Assembly (NCBI GenBank): GCA_021234155.1
Contig: JAJEKV010000028.1
Location: forward strand, 12,356,134-12,420,133
Direction of reading: 5' to 3'
DNA: 64,000 nt
DNA from: Isoetes taiwanensis
Taxonomy: Eukaryota; Streptophyta; Lycopodiopsida; Isoetales; Isoetaceae
The notes under the pieces were generated by a model, which saw only the letters and a program-made list of their open reading frames with translations, was not told the DNA's origin and made no database searches. Numbering within the stretch: position 1 is the first letter of the stretch; each line of letters begins with the position of its first letter. The position numbers were made by a program, and so were the translations under genes. Below are positions 11,880-22,410 of the stretch, one piece after another.

Positions 11880-12960
11880 GAATAAGAACAAAAGAAGAAG
11901 AAGATCGAAAAAATAAAAAAAAAAATAAAGTGGAAAAAATAGAAAATCAAGAAAAGAAAAAAAAATAATCAAGAAGAAGATAAGGGTGGGAGAAACAAGA
12001 GAAGGGGGGGAGAAGAAATAAGGGAAGGGTCAAGATGGGAAGGGAAAGCACGAAGGAGAGAAGAAGAAATGATGGGGGGAAGAGAGAAGAATAGAATCGA
12101 AGGGGAAGAGAAAGAATAGAAGGAGGAAGAAGGGAAGAAATAAGAGAAGGGAAGAAGGGAAGGAAAAGAAATATGAAGAGAAAAATAAGAGAAGGAAAGA
12201 AGAGAAAAAAAAATAAGAGAAGAAGAGGAAAATTAGAGAAGGAAAGAAGAGAAAAAAAAATAAGAGAAGAAGAAGAAAATTAGAGAAGGAAAGAAGAGAA
12301 GGGGATACGAAGGAGGGAAGAATAGAATCAAAGGGGAAGAGAAAGAATAGAAGGAGGAAGAAGGGAAGAAATAAGAGAAGGGAAGAAGGGAAGGAAAAGA
12401 AATATGAAGAGAAAAATAAGAGAAGGAAAGAAGAGAAAAAAAATAAGAGAAGAAGAGGAAAATTAGAGAAGGAAAGAAGAGAAGGGAACATAAGGAGGGA
12501 AGAATAGAATCGAAGGGGAAGAGAAAGAATAGAAGGAGGAAGAAGGGAAGAAATAAGAGAAGGGAAGAAGGGAAGGAAAAGAAATATGAAGAGAAAAAAT
12601 AAGAGAAGGAAAGAAGAGAAAAAAAAATAAGAGAAGAAGAGGAAAATTAGAGAAGGAAAGAAGAGAAGGGGACATGAAGGAGGGAAGAATATAATCGAAG
12701 GGGAAGAGAAAGAATAGAAGGAGGAAGAAGGGAAGAAATAAGAGAAGGGAAGAAGGGAAGGAAAAGAAATATAAAGAGAAAAATAAGAGAAGGAAAGAAG
12801 AGAAAAAAAAATAAGAGAAGAAGAGGAAAATTAGAGAAGGAAAGAAGAGAAGATTAGAATAGGACACGAAGGAGGGAAGAATATAATCGAAGGGGAAAGG
12901 AAAAAAAAAGAAAGAAAGAAAAATGAGGAAGAAGAAAAATGAAGAAAACACAAAAACAAT
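11880..12960. repeat. 1-kb purine (G/A) tract with a period of about 185 bp
   Basis: The plus strand is almost wholly G and A. A landmark (ATAGAATCGAAGGGGAAGAG and variants) recurs at 12091, 12322, 12504, 12689 and 12881, so the period is 182-192 bp, with the first interval lengthened by an internal duplication of about 46 bp. It is a purine minisatellite; such tracts can form triplex (H-DNA). The two minus-strand Ser/Phe/Leu ORFs here are by-products of composition. Confidence 0.9.
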
Positions 12961-13046
12961 TCAAATCTAGGTTGGGCATGCACCATTCAATCCAAAAAAC
13001 CTATTCAATCTAAAAAATATGATATACTAACCTTTAGTTGCTTGCA

Positions 13047-13431
13047 GGTCGATCAGGGTACTAGCGCCGCAGATCGCCCAAAAACCTCGAAGAAGAAGCG
13101 CAAAAAAAAGTTCCGGAAAAGCCGGCCGCCCGCGGCCAAGCGTTCTTGGGAAATGTGCGACACATGCAATGTTCTCATGATTGTAGCCCTTCGTGTTCTT
13201 TCACGCAGGGGAACACTCAACGTTGAGCGGCACCCATCCACATTATTGATGAATCGGGTTACTGCTTCGGTTTCATATGCCTCTATGGACAACATTAAAC
13301 CAAAATCCACATCTAGTTTGGAGGAGACATCAGCATCATCTACCTACATATTTAGATATCATAAACATCTTGAATATATACTTGAACTGGGAGAGATACT
13401 CTTTAAAAAAAAAATAAAAATAAAAAAATAA
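13047..13431 (+). other. Short Lys-rich ORF, uncertain
   Basis: After an acceptor-like TTGCTTGCAG (ending 13046) a frame reads SAADRPKTSKKKRKKKFRKS, then MCDTCNVLMIVALRVLSRRG. The basic stretch could be a nuclear signal and the Cys pair is incidental. Nothing resembling a family was seen and the end is poly-Lys from an A-rich run. It may be an exon of a captured gene or noise. Confidence 0.2.
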
Positions 13432-13650
13432 TAATAATAATAATCATTGTATACCAACCTGATATCCATGACGATCATCAGATCTGGTGGGTTGTTCAAA
13501 TGTACCAAATCTTATCAGATGGTCTTCAACAACCGTTCATACATCTTTTACAATCGCAAACTATTTTGTCCCTCTGCCAATTACAAAAGGTAAGTACTAT
13601 ATACTGCACAATAGTTTGAACGGCTGTGATAGATACAATATGGTAGTATA

Positions 13651-13680
13651 AACCCTAAACCCTAAACCCTAAACCCTAAA
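13651..13680. repeat. Interstitial telomere repeat (CCCTAAA)4
   Basis: Four consecutive CCCTAAA units, the plant telomere motif, lie inside the array region. Either a remnant of break repair or part of the neighbouring repeat. Confidence 0.9.
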
Positions 13681-13683
13681 TGG

Positions 13684-13975
13684 ACAGAATTGGGCCCGGA
13701 CACCTAGTCCTCTCCACTCAAGGTGAAGCCGACCATGCCCTTTCCCGAGTACGACCCTTATATAAGTTTCAATTGCAATAAAGATTTTGGAGACGCACTA
13801 GCCCCGATACATAGAGTCCCCTCCACTCAAGGTGAAGTCGACATATGACCTTGACTACGCGACACCTCAATTTTGTAATTTACATTGTACTCAGAAAGAT
13901 ATGAAGGTGAGTTTGGGCCCGGCGCACCTGGTCCTCTCCACTCAAGGTGGAGACGACCGTGTCCTTGACCAAAAC
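13684..13975. repeat. Three more copies of the 92-bp module, longer spacing
   Basis: GGGCCCGGACACCTAGTCCT with CCACTCAAGGTGAAGCCGAC and variants begin near 13693, 13803 and 13914. They are the same module as 11336-11745 but with a period of about 110 bp. Confidence 0.75.
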
Positions 13976-14269
13976 ACCTGCGTTTTTTTTTACTACTCGC
14001 AGTACACGTCCTCTCCTAGTTTATATATGTCTAGGCTACTAAATACAAGAATCAGTCACTTACATGTGACGGTTCCGCATATCCAACCTCCCCTGGTCCC
14101 AAGACAAAGATCAATCGTCTCGCCATCTCCAAAGGCCGATCATGCCGGTGACTATGGCGATCCATGTAGGGCAGCAACAAGTATAAGATCTGGTTAAAAA
14201 GAAAAATACCAAAGGCGCTAGGCTGGAAGAGGAGCGAAAGAAAATAACAATGAAGGCCGAAAAAGGGCT

Positions 14270-14747
14270 ACTTATATAGAAATCTGTAACGTCGCAGGGC
14301 ACGTCACGTCGCATGCGACGTATTGTCAACGGTCACATGCCAGGTCACATGCTCGCTGGCGCGTACACGTGGCAAATACGCATCGACGTGTCATCCGCTT
14401 ACGTAAAGTCACGTGACGCCGCATGCGGCGCCATGTCGCAGAACATCCACCGGGCGTGACACCGGCCGTCCACCCGGCCGCCGACGCCCACCGGCGTGAC
14501 AAATTTGCCAGTCACGGGGCCGTGCATCGCGGCGCCGCAGACGACGGTGACACTTGTCATCCACTGGCGCCGGCGTCCACCTCGCGGCAGATTTGCAGTG
14601 TGAGGATGTCACACGCCGCGCGTTACCGTCGCCGCATGGCGACGCACTGCGGCGCCACGCCGCAATGTCGCCGCATGGTCACGCCAATTCGCGGCGCCCG
14701 CGACCCGCGTCGCAAAACCCACGTCGCTAAATGACCATTCTCTTGTT
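14270..14747 (-). repeat. CACTA-like terminal and subterminal region
   Basis: The segment is unusually GC- and CpG-rich compared with its surroundings. It contains CACGTCGCATGCGACG and GACGCCGCATGCGGCG palindromes and ends in the CACTA-like terminus at 14747. The overlapping ORFs on both strands (Arg/His/Ala-rich) are artefacts of GC-rich repeats. Confidence 0.6.
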
Positions 14748-15401
14748 GTGGGATTTGAAACTGCCAGTGAAGGTAAAGATGCCCGCGACGGCAATCCGTC
14801 GTCGTATCTCGGCCTCATGGCCATCGCCCAAGCCGATACCTATTGGAAACGTCCTGCCCGCGACGGCAATCCGTCGTCGTATCTCGGCCTCATGGCCATC
14901 GCCCAAGCCGATACCTATTGGAAACGTCCTGCATTGTTCCTAATCCCGGATGCTCGCCATCCTGCTCCGGTCTTATTTCTGGTGGAATCTCTGCCTATCT
15001 CTTATTTCTGCTCGGATCTTCTTGCCTCAAAAATACATGGAAGGAGAGAAGGATCGAGAAGCTCTATCATTGGATTGAAAAAAAAAAACTTTGTTGCTTT
15101 AACGGGAACGAGGATCTGGCAGAATAGGGTATGGTTTTCAAACGGATTTGGACCCAAGGATGGGCAGTTTTTGCTTCCAGTTCTTCAAGGGAAGCCAAAA
15201 TTAGTTTGCAGAAGATCACACCAGGGATCCACTACGGTTCATCCAGAGTCGTATATTCCTTCTTTAACTCCGTTTTGGTCCTTCATATGCACCAGGGCTT
15301 TGTCACAAAGAAAAAATAGGTTTATTAATCATGCACAGATGCATAAATCGTGGAAGTTTGCAACTATGTCGCCCTTGCATCCTGCATCTTTTCCTGGCTA
15401 G
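14748..15401 (+). other. ORF with an exact 75-bp tandem duplication; coding status doubtful
   Basis: A 75-bp unit (25 codons, starting GCCCGCGACGGCAATCCG) occurs twice head to tail at 14781-14930 and keeps the reading frame. The remainder of the 217-codon frame shows no recognisable domain and starts exactly at the CACTA-like boundary. I would treat the duplication as real and the protein as unproven. Confidence 0.3.
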
Positions 15402-17434
15402 AATTGACTCTCTTGACAAGGCTCGATGCACTTGTTAACATCATGCAACATTCAACGGAAGTATTCTTCTATCCAATCCAAGACAGCCTCTTACGTTTGC
15501 TTTTCAGTCTATTTTAAATTGCCCTGGAATCATAAATGTCAAAAAGGATGAACAGATACTGCGGCTACTTGTGAAGAAAGTGCAAAACCAAGCAAATACG
15601 ACTGAAGACTTGCAATTATCTAGTAGATAGCTGCTTGTTTAACGAAAACTGCACTCCTGCATCTTGTGCACACATCCAGTCTTTGCCTGATATGCTTCTC
15701 ATAGTTGCCAATAATGTCCTGATATGTCTTTCGTATGCTTTTATATGTCCTGGAGTTATCAAAAGCTTTCAGTTCGTGAGAAGCATATGTCTTGTGCGAG
15801 AAGAAGAATAAGTCTTGTGCTAAAGTAAGATTAGTCTTGAGAATTTGCGAAATCTCTCTAGGATTTTATTTGGAGGGAAAAAAATTTCAGCATTTATTGC
15901 AAGTCTGGATCAATCGGATGACGAGGAGACTGTGGAAGCAATATTTATCACTTGTGCACTCTTTGTCTGTTTTTGTTAACGTCTTTACTGATGTTTGTCC
16001 AGATTTTACCATCAGCAGGTGAAGAAACTATCAAGGCTGCTCTTGTAGTAGACCTTCACCAAAGGTCCTTAGGTGGATACATGAAATGCGTGGGTACTAT
16101 TTCAAACCAGATTATGTGAAGCATCTTCATAATGTGGCTAAAGTGATGATACATTCATATGCCACTATCAAGTACTGGCAAAATCGTACTGAACAACAAT
16201 TGAGGTAAATGCATCATTTATCTTTAACTTAGTCACGGCTGCAAATGAATGATGTGAGTACCAACTTTTCTCGTATAAACCCTCTTATTTTAGAGACCAC
16301 CATGTGAAGAAGTAGGCCAAATCAATGAGGGTGATATGCATCTTTCACAGATCCACACTTGCCATACATTTGAATACGTAAATTTCTTAAGAACCTATCT
16401 TTTTCTAGCCCAATTTTCACAATATGCTCATGAATTCGCTTACCTTCTGAAAGAGACTTTCTGGCATTCTGTTCTATGTAGATACAGCCAGACCATAAAC
16501 TATAACAACCACATCGATCAGATTAATCAAGAAACAAAAAAAAGCACCAAGTTTACCTCAACCCTAAAATCGTTGGATCAAAGTCTCAGATTCTGCTTCA
16601 AGCTCTCCACAAAATCGACCACCTCCAAAAACGACCTGCTTTGCTCCAACAAACGAAATGCTCCAAGTGTCACAATGCTTATACATCAATCAGATCAAAC
16701 AAAGAAGGGAAAAAAATGCTCAAAACATTACCTCATGCCCTCATCTCCAAAATCGCATTTGGAGAGCAGTGCCTCGAATCCCATTACACAAATGATGCTG
16801 AAGCTAGATATCTTGTGTAAAGCTGGCAAGGCAAAGTTTATGATGCCGGAGTACCTTTTACCGACAACATCAACCCTTCTTCTGTTTCCAGAATCCAGTG
16901 CACACCCGACATTAGGAACTGGGCTAAAAGTATTCCATGCAAATCCAGCATTCGGGAATTGGCAAGCAAAAAGGCGCCCTCAATAGCATCAACGCAGAAG
17001 AAAAGCAAGCCGCCCAAACAAACCGTGTAATCAACGGACCAAAATACTCTAAAAAAATTGAACGCGCAGAATTGCACACAAACTATCCTAAAACTCTATT
17101 AGTATTAGATACACTAAAACTCTATTAGTATTAGATATAGATAATGGCAGAATTGTCTAATTTGATGTTGAGTGAAGGTTTGTCAATATAATTGTGTCTA
17201 AGTTAAAATGTGCCAATCCAAAAGAGATGGAATAGAAATGATGTTATGAAATGTGGCAAATTGCATGTCAAGGGCTGCCATGATGTGATATATTCGCGAA
17301 GTTATGATATTGTTTGCGCTCTACAATGCCAATCTGGCTTGATTCAGTTATTTGAAGATCATATCCACATTATGAAAACTTGTTAGTGATTATGTAGATT
17401 GTATAATACGAAATTCGAAGATATGTAGGCTAGA
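15402..17434. other. Unassigned; short exon-like pieces only
   Basis: Short open stretches look exon-like but match nothing I know: about 15470-15627 (containing NVKKDEQILRLLVKKVQNQ) and about 16065-16205 (containing HEMRGYYFKPDYVKHLHNVA, before a GTAAAT donor-like site). The longer frames at 16336-17077 lack family features. A 26-bp tandem duplication lies at 17088-17139. Confidence 0.3.
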
Positions 17435-18110
17435 TGCGAAATTTGACGTCACAATTGGAGGATAACTGTATGCACATAGCACGCCACGAACTGCAGAGAA
17501 TTTCAGGGCACTTTACCCGAATTCATGTGCCAGGGAGTGGTGCCAAGTTTGCTGATGAGAACTTCTCTCGGAAGCACGAAGGATTGCCCCTGGCTTGGTG
17601 GTAAGCATGTTGTGTTTGGGAAGGTTGTTGAAGGCATGAATGTGATTAAGGCCATTGAAGTAGGGAGCACCGTATTCCTACTCCGGGAAGTGGTAAACTC
17701 GGACACATGTCCGGGTTAACCACTGTCATGTCCGGGTTAACCACTTTTTTTTGGCTGGGATAACCACGCGGTGAACTGAGCGTGGGACTGTGTTTTGGCA
17801 TGCTAATCTTTGAATAGAGCTTGCAATCAGCTTACTGAACGGTTCAATCTGATTCAAACACCATTGAAATCACCTTGGCAGCCCCTAAAAACCTCATTCT
17901 ATCAAAAGAGCAAGAGATTTGAGCATGGATCAAGCAAGATCAGTGAAAAAACATGCAGAAACCGTTGTTCTTGAGCTTGAAACTGAGCAGCAGTGGTAAA
18001 CCCGGACATGTGTCCGGGTTTACCACTTCCCGGAGTAGGAATACGGCGCACCATTGAAGCAGTTGGTAGCTCTGGTGGCAAAACGTCCAAGCCTGTGGTT
18101 ATCTCAGATT
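17435..18110 (+). pseudogene. Cyclophilin (peptidyl-prolyl isomerase) pseudogene, split by a MITE
   Basis: Cyclophilins isomerise X-Pro bonds. Pieces appear in family order: KFDVTIGG (17438), TAENFRAL (about 17490), [21 protein letters not shown] (about 17545), then after a frame change '[20 protein letters not shown]' (17600-17650). After the inserted element come AVGSSGGKTSKPVVISDCG and the end (18060-18110). Internal segments are missing, including the FITT-type part, and an early stop is present, so it cannot encode an enzyme. Separate exons being joined with deletions suggests a captured or retro-copied fragment. Confidence 0.85.
17661..18050. mobile_element. 390-bp MITE with terminal inverted repeats and a 9-bp target duplication
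   Basis: CCATTGAAG stands at 17652-17660 and again at 18051-18059. Cyclophilin coding sequence continues across with one copy removed, which proves the insertion. Inverted repeats of about 55 bp include CCGTATTCCTACTCCGGGAA and GGACACATGTCCGGG. A 9-bp duplication fits Mutator-like elements; if only 8 bp count (CATTGAAG), hAT is possible. No coding capacity. Confidence 0.93.
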
Positions 18111-18569
18111 GTGGCAGCTTTAAGCTTGCTGCTGCTGCTTGGATTATAATTTCTCCCTGCCCTGAGGTAACCTTTTGGAATTTAGATGCTTAAAACATAG
18201 GAAGAAATTTGAGTCTTGTCAAATTTGAAAGGGTAACCTTCTGGAATTTGTTCACGCAGCATGATTTTCATGCCTAGAGCCTTGCGGCATGGTTTTCATG
18301 CTAGGGCCCTATTCAGGCATTCTCATGCGCAGTGCAATTTGGATTTATCTACAACCGTTCAACAATATATCCTGTTTTTGCTCATTCTAGGTTTTATCCT
18401 TAGTCGCAAATAATGCTAACTATAATGATGATTTTTATGGGCAGGTTTTCTCAATTGCGGTTTTCTCAGGGATTCTAATCATAATGCACTCTGGTCCAAG
18501 GTAGTCTGGCAGTCTATGATGTGGTTGCAGAGCTCATCATTGTTTTCTTTCAATTTTTACGTTACCTTC

Positions 18570-18700
18570 TTAGGAAGAGTTGCATTTTGGAGGCAATATG
18601 AGCTGGTTAAAATTTGCCATCCAAAAGGGATTCAAGTATCTGGACACACACCATTGGGAATACCAGAATGCAAGCTAGGAAGTAGCTGCTGTAACAGATT
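18570..18700 (+). pseudogene. Aldo-keto reductase fragment
   Basis: The frame reads QYELVKICHPKGIQVSGHTP LG-type sequence. In aldo-keto reductases the corresponding stretch, QxxLxxxCKxxGIxVxAYTPLG, forms part of the barrel near the cofactor site. Only one short exon-sized piece is present, so it is a fragment. Confidence 0.5.
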
Positions 18701-18946
18701 AACATGACGAATTCATGCTTAGAGAACTTGTTAGACATTGGGACAAGCAAAAAATCATGGTGCAGTGACTCTCAAGGTTCTTTAACTATTTAGACTGGTA
18801 TTTCATTGCAAGGAGATACTGCCTGCTCTTCATGAAGTGGGTCTTATATGTTTTTGTGAGCAGATTTGCACACTTTTTTCCTCAGTCATTGTATAGTCAT
18901 ATACAGCTATTTTCATCTTGATTTTGAAACTCATCCATATGTTTTC

Positions 18947-19303
18947 TCATGTGGTCATATTGTAATTCCACGCACGTATATACAGAGATGAAGAATGATG
19001 CGTCAGCAGCAATGCACAGAAGAGTGAAGCGCCAATGCCCAAGGCCGTGGAAGCAACACTGATAACAATGAACCGAACTGCATAAAGACGCATTTGAATC
19101 AGAAATGCAAGAGCAAAGAGGTTCCTTAAAAGTGTAAATTCAGCAAGCCAGGTCATACCAATGGCAACATCAATTGTCGCAAATGTAAAATCCTTATCCA
19201 AAAAGGATACCCGCAAGATGACCATTACAACATTTGACTGGAGAAAAGCTCTCCCCAAATACCAGATTGTAGAGGGCAGTTGGAGGTGCAACATCTGTCC
19301 CAA
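18947..19303 (-). pseudogene. NHX-type Na+/H+ antiporter fragment (tentative)
   Basis: On the minus strand a frame reads DVAPPTALYNLVFGES, like the conserved LYxLVFGExxxND segment of plant NHX antiporters. It then shifts to a hydrophobic stretch ending 'VASTALGIGASLFCALLLTH', like the following membrane helix. Residues after FGES are not conserved. The call is based on two short motif matches; another membrane protein is possible. Confidence 0.4.
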
Positions 19304-19388
19304 ATAGCAAGATCGCTGATTACTCGAAAATTGTACTTACGTTTTAGAATCTGCATATGTTTTTTACATTAAGGATTTATCTGGTGTT

Positions 19389-19685
19389 TGATCAATGGTT
19401 CAGATTGACCGTGAAAGAGAAGGGCAAAAGAATGTTGTTGGCATCTTTGTTGAGATTGGCATGGACAATATGGAAGCTTATGAAACTGATTTTGAATCTC
19501 CAATGCTGCAAGATATTGCTGCATATTATTCTCGGAAGGCCTCATCCTGGATTGAGAAAGATTCATGTTCAGATTGCATACTGAAGGTAATGATCTTTAT
19601 TGTGTTGTAGTCATGTATGCATATAATTTTATTGATTATGGAATTCCTAGACCGAAGCATGTTTGAAACGGGAGAAAGAGAGGGT
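19389..19685 (+). pseudogene. Cullin fragment (two exons)
   Basis: Cullins scaffold RING ubiquitin ligases. 19389-19587 reads [20 protein letters not shown], then [15 protein letters not shown] and a GTAATG donor. Then, after CTAG, TEACLKREKERV (19650-19684). This is the N-terminal repeat of a CUL1-type cullin (FVEIGMxxMxxYxxDFE, YYSxKAxxWIxxDSCPxY, AExCLKxExxRV). Both exons keep phase. The fragment is fused directly to a PPR fragment at about 19686. Confidence 0.85.
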
Positions 19686-20080
19686 TGGACGTTATTAGCA
19701 TGTCAATGGTCTTGGTTCTCAGCACTGGAATGCTTTGAAGAAATGCAACAGAAAGATGTCCTTCCAAATGCAACCACATTTGGTTCAAGCTTGAAAACAT
19801 GTACAAGCATGATAGCCATAAACATGGGTCGAGAAACACATTGTAGAATTACACAATAGGGATTTGGAAAAGATTGTTTTATTGGCAGTGCTCTGGTTGG
19901 TATGTATGCAAAATGCGGCTTTCTCACATAAGCAGAGGAAGTGTTTGATAAGTTGTCAGTTCAAGACATTATCGTCATGGAGAGCAGTGGCTTATCAAAG
20001 AAATACATGTTGATATTTTATGCAAAACTGTTGCACAAGAAACGGATGCACAAAATATTTATAATGGCGAAACAGTGAGT
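19686..20080 (+). pseudogene. Pentatricopeptide repeat (PPR) fragment
   Basis: PPR proteins bind organellar RNA. Visible repeats: ALECFEEMQQKDVLPNATTF, LKTCTSM, then after an in-frame TAG 'GKDCFIGSALVGMYAKCG', then after another stop AEEVFDKLSVQDI. These match PLS-class units. At least two stops and a truncated array; it is a captured piece joined to cullin sequence. Confidence 0.85.
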
Positions 20081-20310
20081 TGACTTTTACCTAGTCTCAG
20101 TCTACATAGGCCTTTTGAGCTGTCAAGTGCTGCTGGTATGGCGCTATTCAGATGATTGTTTGGGAGATCCAGCAGGTCGAGATAAAATCTGGAAAATCCT
20201 GATGGTATTGATCCTGTCAGATTATTCTGGTAAAGAAGCAGCATTTGTAGTTCTTGGAGGCTGGGGAATTCAGGTGGAATGGGACCAACAAATCCATTGT
20301 TAGGTAGATG
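20071..20310 (-). pseudogene. Leucine-rich repeat (receptor kinase type) fragment
   Basis: The minus-strand frame contains NNGFVGPIPPEF, LLLYQNNLTGSIPSGFSRF, LLDLPNNHLNSAIPAAL. These are plant LxxLxLxxNxLxGxIP repeats as in receptor-like kinases. Only about three repeats survive; no signal peptide, membrane segment or kinase is attached. Confidence 0.75.
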
Positions 20311-21865
20311 GTAAATGTATAAGAAGGTGATGATCTATTTGTACCATACTAACACAATTACAAATTTCAAAAGGGGAAGGAATGCAGAACCTTGCAGCAC
20401 GCCCAGAAGAAGGACCAGCTTGTGATTCCCATTAGGAGTTGTGTTGGATAGCAGGGTTTTCATTTTGAGCATAGGTTGACCATAATAAATTGTTGCTAGG
20501 CTAGGCAGTCGGGTTCGCGTTGGTTTCTCTTCCGTGGTATTTCGAAACGACTTCATTAGACTTCAATAACATGGTTGTCTTTTGCAACCTGATCAGAACT
20601 TTGAGGACCCTTGCGTGTGTTGATTAACTGAAATATAGCATCTGGATATGATTAACATGTAATTTATTTACATAGACTTAAGTAAAGCTCTGAATTTTTG
20701 ATCGACAGTTGCTTCTTGTCCTTGATTCGCGAGAGCATCACGTACAACAGCCCGGGCGTGAACGCCCTCCTCACGACCATGATTGCGTTGCCTAACACAA
20801 GGCACCCAAAATTAAAAACATACATGGTTTTTTCCTTGGTTATGACTAGAAAACCACTCCATAAAGCCAATGGGTGTTTGTGGGTTGATATCATTAAAAA
20901 CCGTACGTGGCTAAACTAATGGGTTCTCTTGTTAGGTTTGCAGATGGCCATTTTGTAGAGTTTGTCAAAATGGTATTACATATTGGTAAATGAATGTGAT
21001 ATACTTATAGTGTTTAAGTGTATGGTTTGTCTATGTGGTATAACATTATGGTTGTGGATGTGGTTTAATGTAGTGCTCGTTTCGGGTGATTTTATAATGT
21101 GGTTGGCTATTGTAGTAAACTAGCATGGCTAAATGTCATGGTAAAGCACATGTGTGTTTGTTCTATATGAGCACGGTTTTGTTATGCATTAGCTATATGG
21201 TTCTCATTTATAAACCAGTAATGGTATGTTGTTTGAAGCATTTCAAGTTTTTAAGTATAAGACTATTAAGGATTTCAAGTATAGAAGACTAAAACTATTA
21301 AGGACCGTGTATGGTTTCTTATGTATAGTAGTACTTTTTACTGCTAATTCACTGTATCTGTTTTCCAACAAAATAGTAGGGAGCAAGGGGATTTGAACCC
21401 CAACCATTTCCAAAAATCATAAATAATGATAAATTTATTTCCAGATATATCTAGAAAACTAATTTAGATCTAACATCTACAGCAAAGCAAAAGATAAACA
21501 TTTGGTATAGGAGGAAAGTGACGACCTTGCAATACTCACGTACTGACCTCGTACTGACCTCTTGCATGTGAGAGAAAGAAAAACCATTTAGTTGAGAAAA
21601 CAAGTATTAGCTTTAGCAATCAAGCATCACAAGAACTGGGTGAAAAAAAGGTAAAAAAAAAAAAGAAAATAATGCCTTGCAGACCCAACTAGAATCAGAA
21701 ATATCTCATTTTATTGGACACTGTAGTTTTCAATATTCCATTTTACTTTGTTTGCCATCAGCATATATTCAGTACAAGGCCCAAAGACTTCAACAGAAAG
21801 TTAAACGCAACACAACAAAAAACTGGTTCTACTGGTTGTTCCAGAACTTAGGCAGATCTTCTGTT
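20311..21865. other. Unassigned spacer with weak fragments
   Basis: A minus-strand stretch near 20700-20775 reads AFTPGLLYVMLSRIKDKKQL, loosely like the last motif of PIF1 helicases; too short to call. The rest holds simple (T/G)-rich sequence and an A12 run near 21650. Confidence 0.3.
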
Positions 21866-22410
21866 TTTTAAAGCATCTGCTTCCAGAAGAACACAAACCT
21901 GCTCCATAACCTGCATCCCCTCTGCACTATTCTACTGAAACTTTTCAATACCCCGCTGTTTGATCTTCTTAGCCACAGAAGCCAACGCAGACATCAATGT
22001 AACACATTTAATACTAGTTTCCTACTTTAATAATGTCTAATTAGGGTTATCAGGGTCCAACATTTCTCTTCTACCTCTACAAAATACTTCAGGGTAACGT
22101 TTCTAGTGACAATTTCCATAACTTTATTACTAGGATCAACTGAAGATCTTTCAACACAGTGGCAAACTGTGGCACCAATAACACGTTGAAGCCACCAGGG
22201 TATAGGAGCATTAACTGTGAGAAATGCGAGTACTTTGAAGCTTACCTGCTTCAGGATCCAATTTCCTTGCAATTGTGTCCATCTCAAGAATGTGAGAAAG
22301 AAGAGGTCCGCGCTCTAGGTCTTGATACTTGCGACAGTTTGCAAAGCTCACCCTCTCCCATGGTGTTAGGAAGGCTGAAGCAATATTTTGCTTATTGGTC
22401 GCTGGCAAGA
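21866..22410 (-). pseudogene. PRELI/MSF1-domain (slowmo-like) protein fragment
   Basis: PRELI proteins shuttle phospholipid between mitochondrial membranes. The minus strand shows, in order, three pieces. LTPWERVSFANCRKYQD ... LSHILEMDT ... KLDPEAG (22370-22237) ends at a GTAAGC donor. Then VNAPIPWWLQRVIG, CHCVERSSVDPSNKVMEIVT, RNVTLKYFVEVEE (22214-22060) follow an acceptor. The last is MSALASVAKKIKQRGIEKFQ followed by a TAG, then NSAEGMQVMEQVCVLLEADA (about 21985-21866). Motifs HPWERV, HILEVD, PGPWxxRxIxG and TRNxSLxxFxxVEE of the family are all recognisable. The stop and missing first exon make it a pseudogene, though intron positions are kept. Confidence 0.85.

Larger units (their letters stand above)
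5130..14747 (-). mobile_element. Probable CACTA (En/Spm)-like DNA transposon, decayed
   Basis: The right end, read on the minus strand from 14747, begins CACAACAAGAGAATGG and soon reaches TTTAGCGACG. This is close to the plant CACTA terminus (CACTACAAGAAAA...TTTAGCGACG). Both ends carry the same palindromic core CGTCGCATGCGACG (5199-5400 and near 14300), as expected of subterminal transposase-binding repeats. A multi-exon transposase-like gene (5592-8207) and a captured kinase-like gene (9121-10627) both lie on the minus strand inside. The left terminus was not found, so the left limit is approximate, and no large TnpD-type transposase is present. Known: CACTA elements often carry host gene pieces. 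Inferred: this is one non-autonomous or broken element rather than several. Confidence 0.5.

Noticed and set aside
12030-12951. Two minus-strand ORFs rich in Ser, Phe and Leu
   Set aside because: They arise from the polypurine tract; repetitive composition, no domain.
14409-14824. Overlapping ORFs on both strands in the GC-rich end
   Set aside because: High CpG repeat region of a transposon end; Arg/His/Ala composition only.
16336-17077. 216-codon plus ORF and 79-codon minus ORF
   Set aside because: No family feature, low-complexity Ser/Lys/Thr composition, no conserved motif on either strand.
20664-20894. Minus-strand frame resembling the last motif of PIF1 helicase
   Set aside because: Only about 20 residues fit and no other helicase motif is nearby.
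21370-21400. tRNA-like T-arm motif GGTTCAAATCCCC on the minus strand
   Set aside because: No matching D-arm, anticodon arm or acceptor partner upstream; at most a tRNA-derived repeat fragment.
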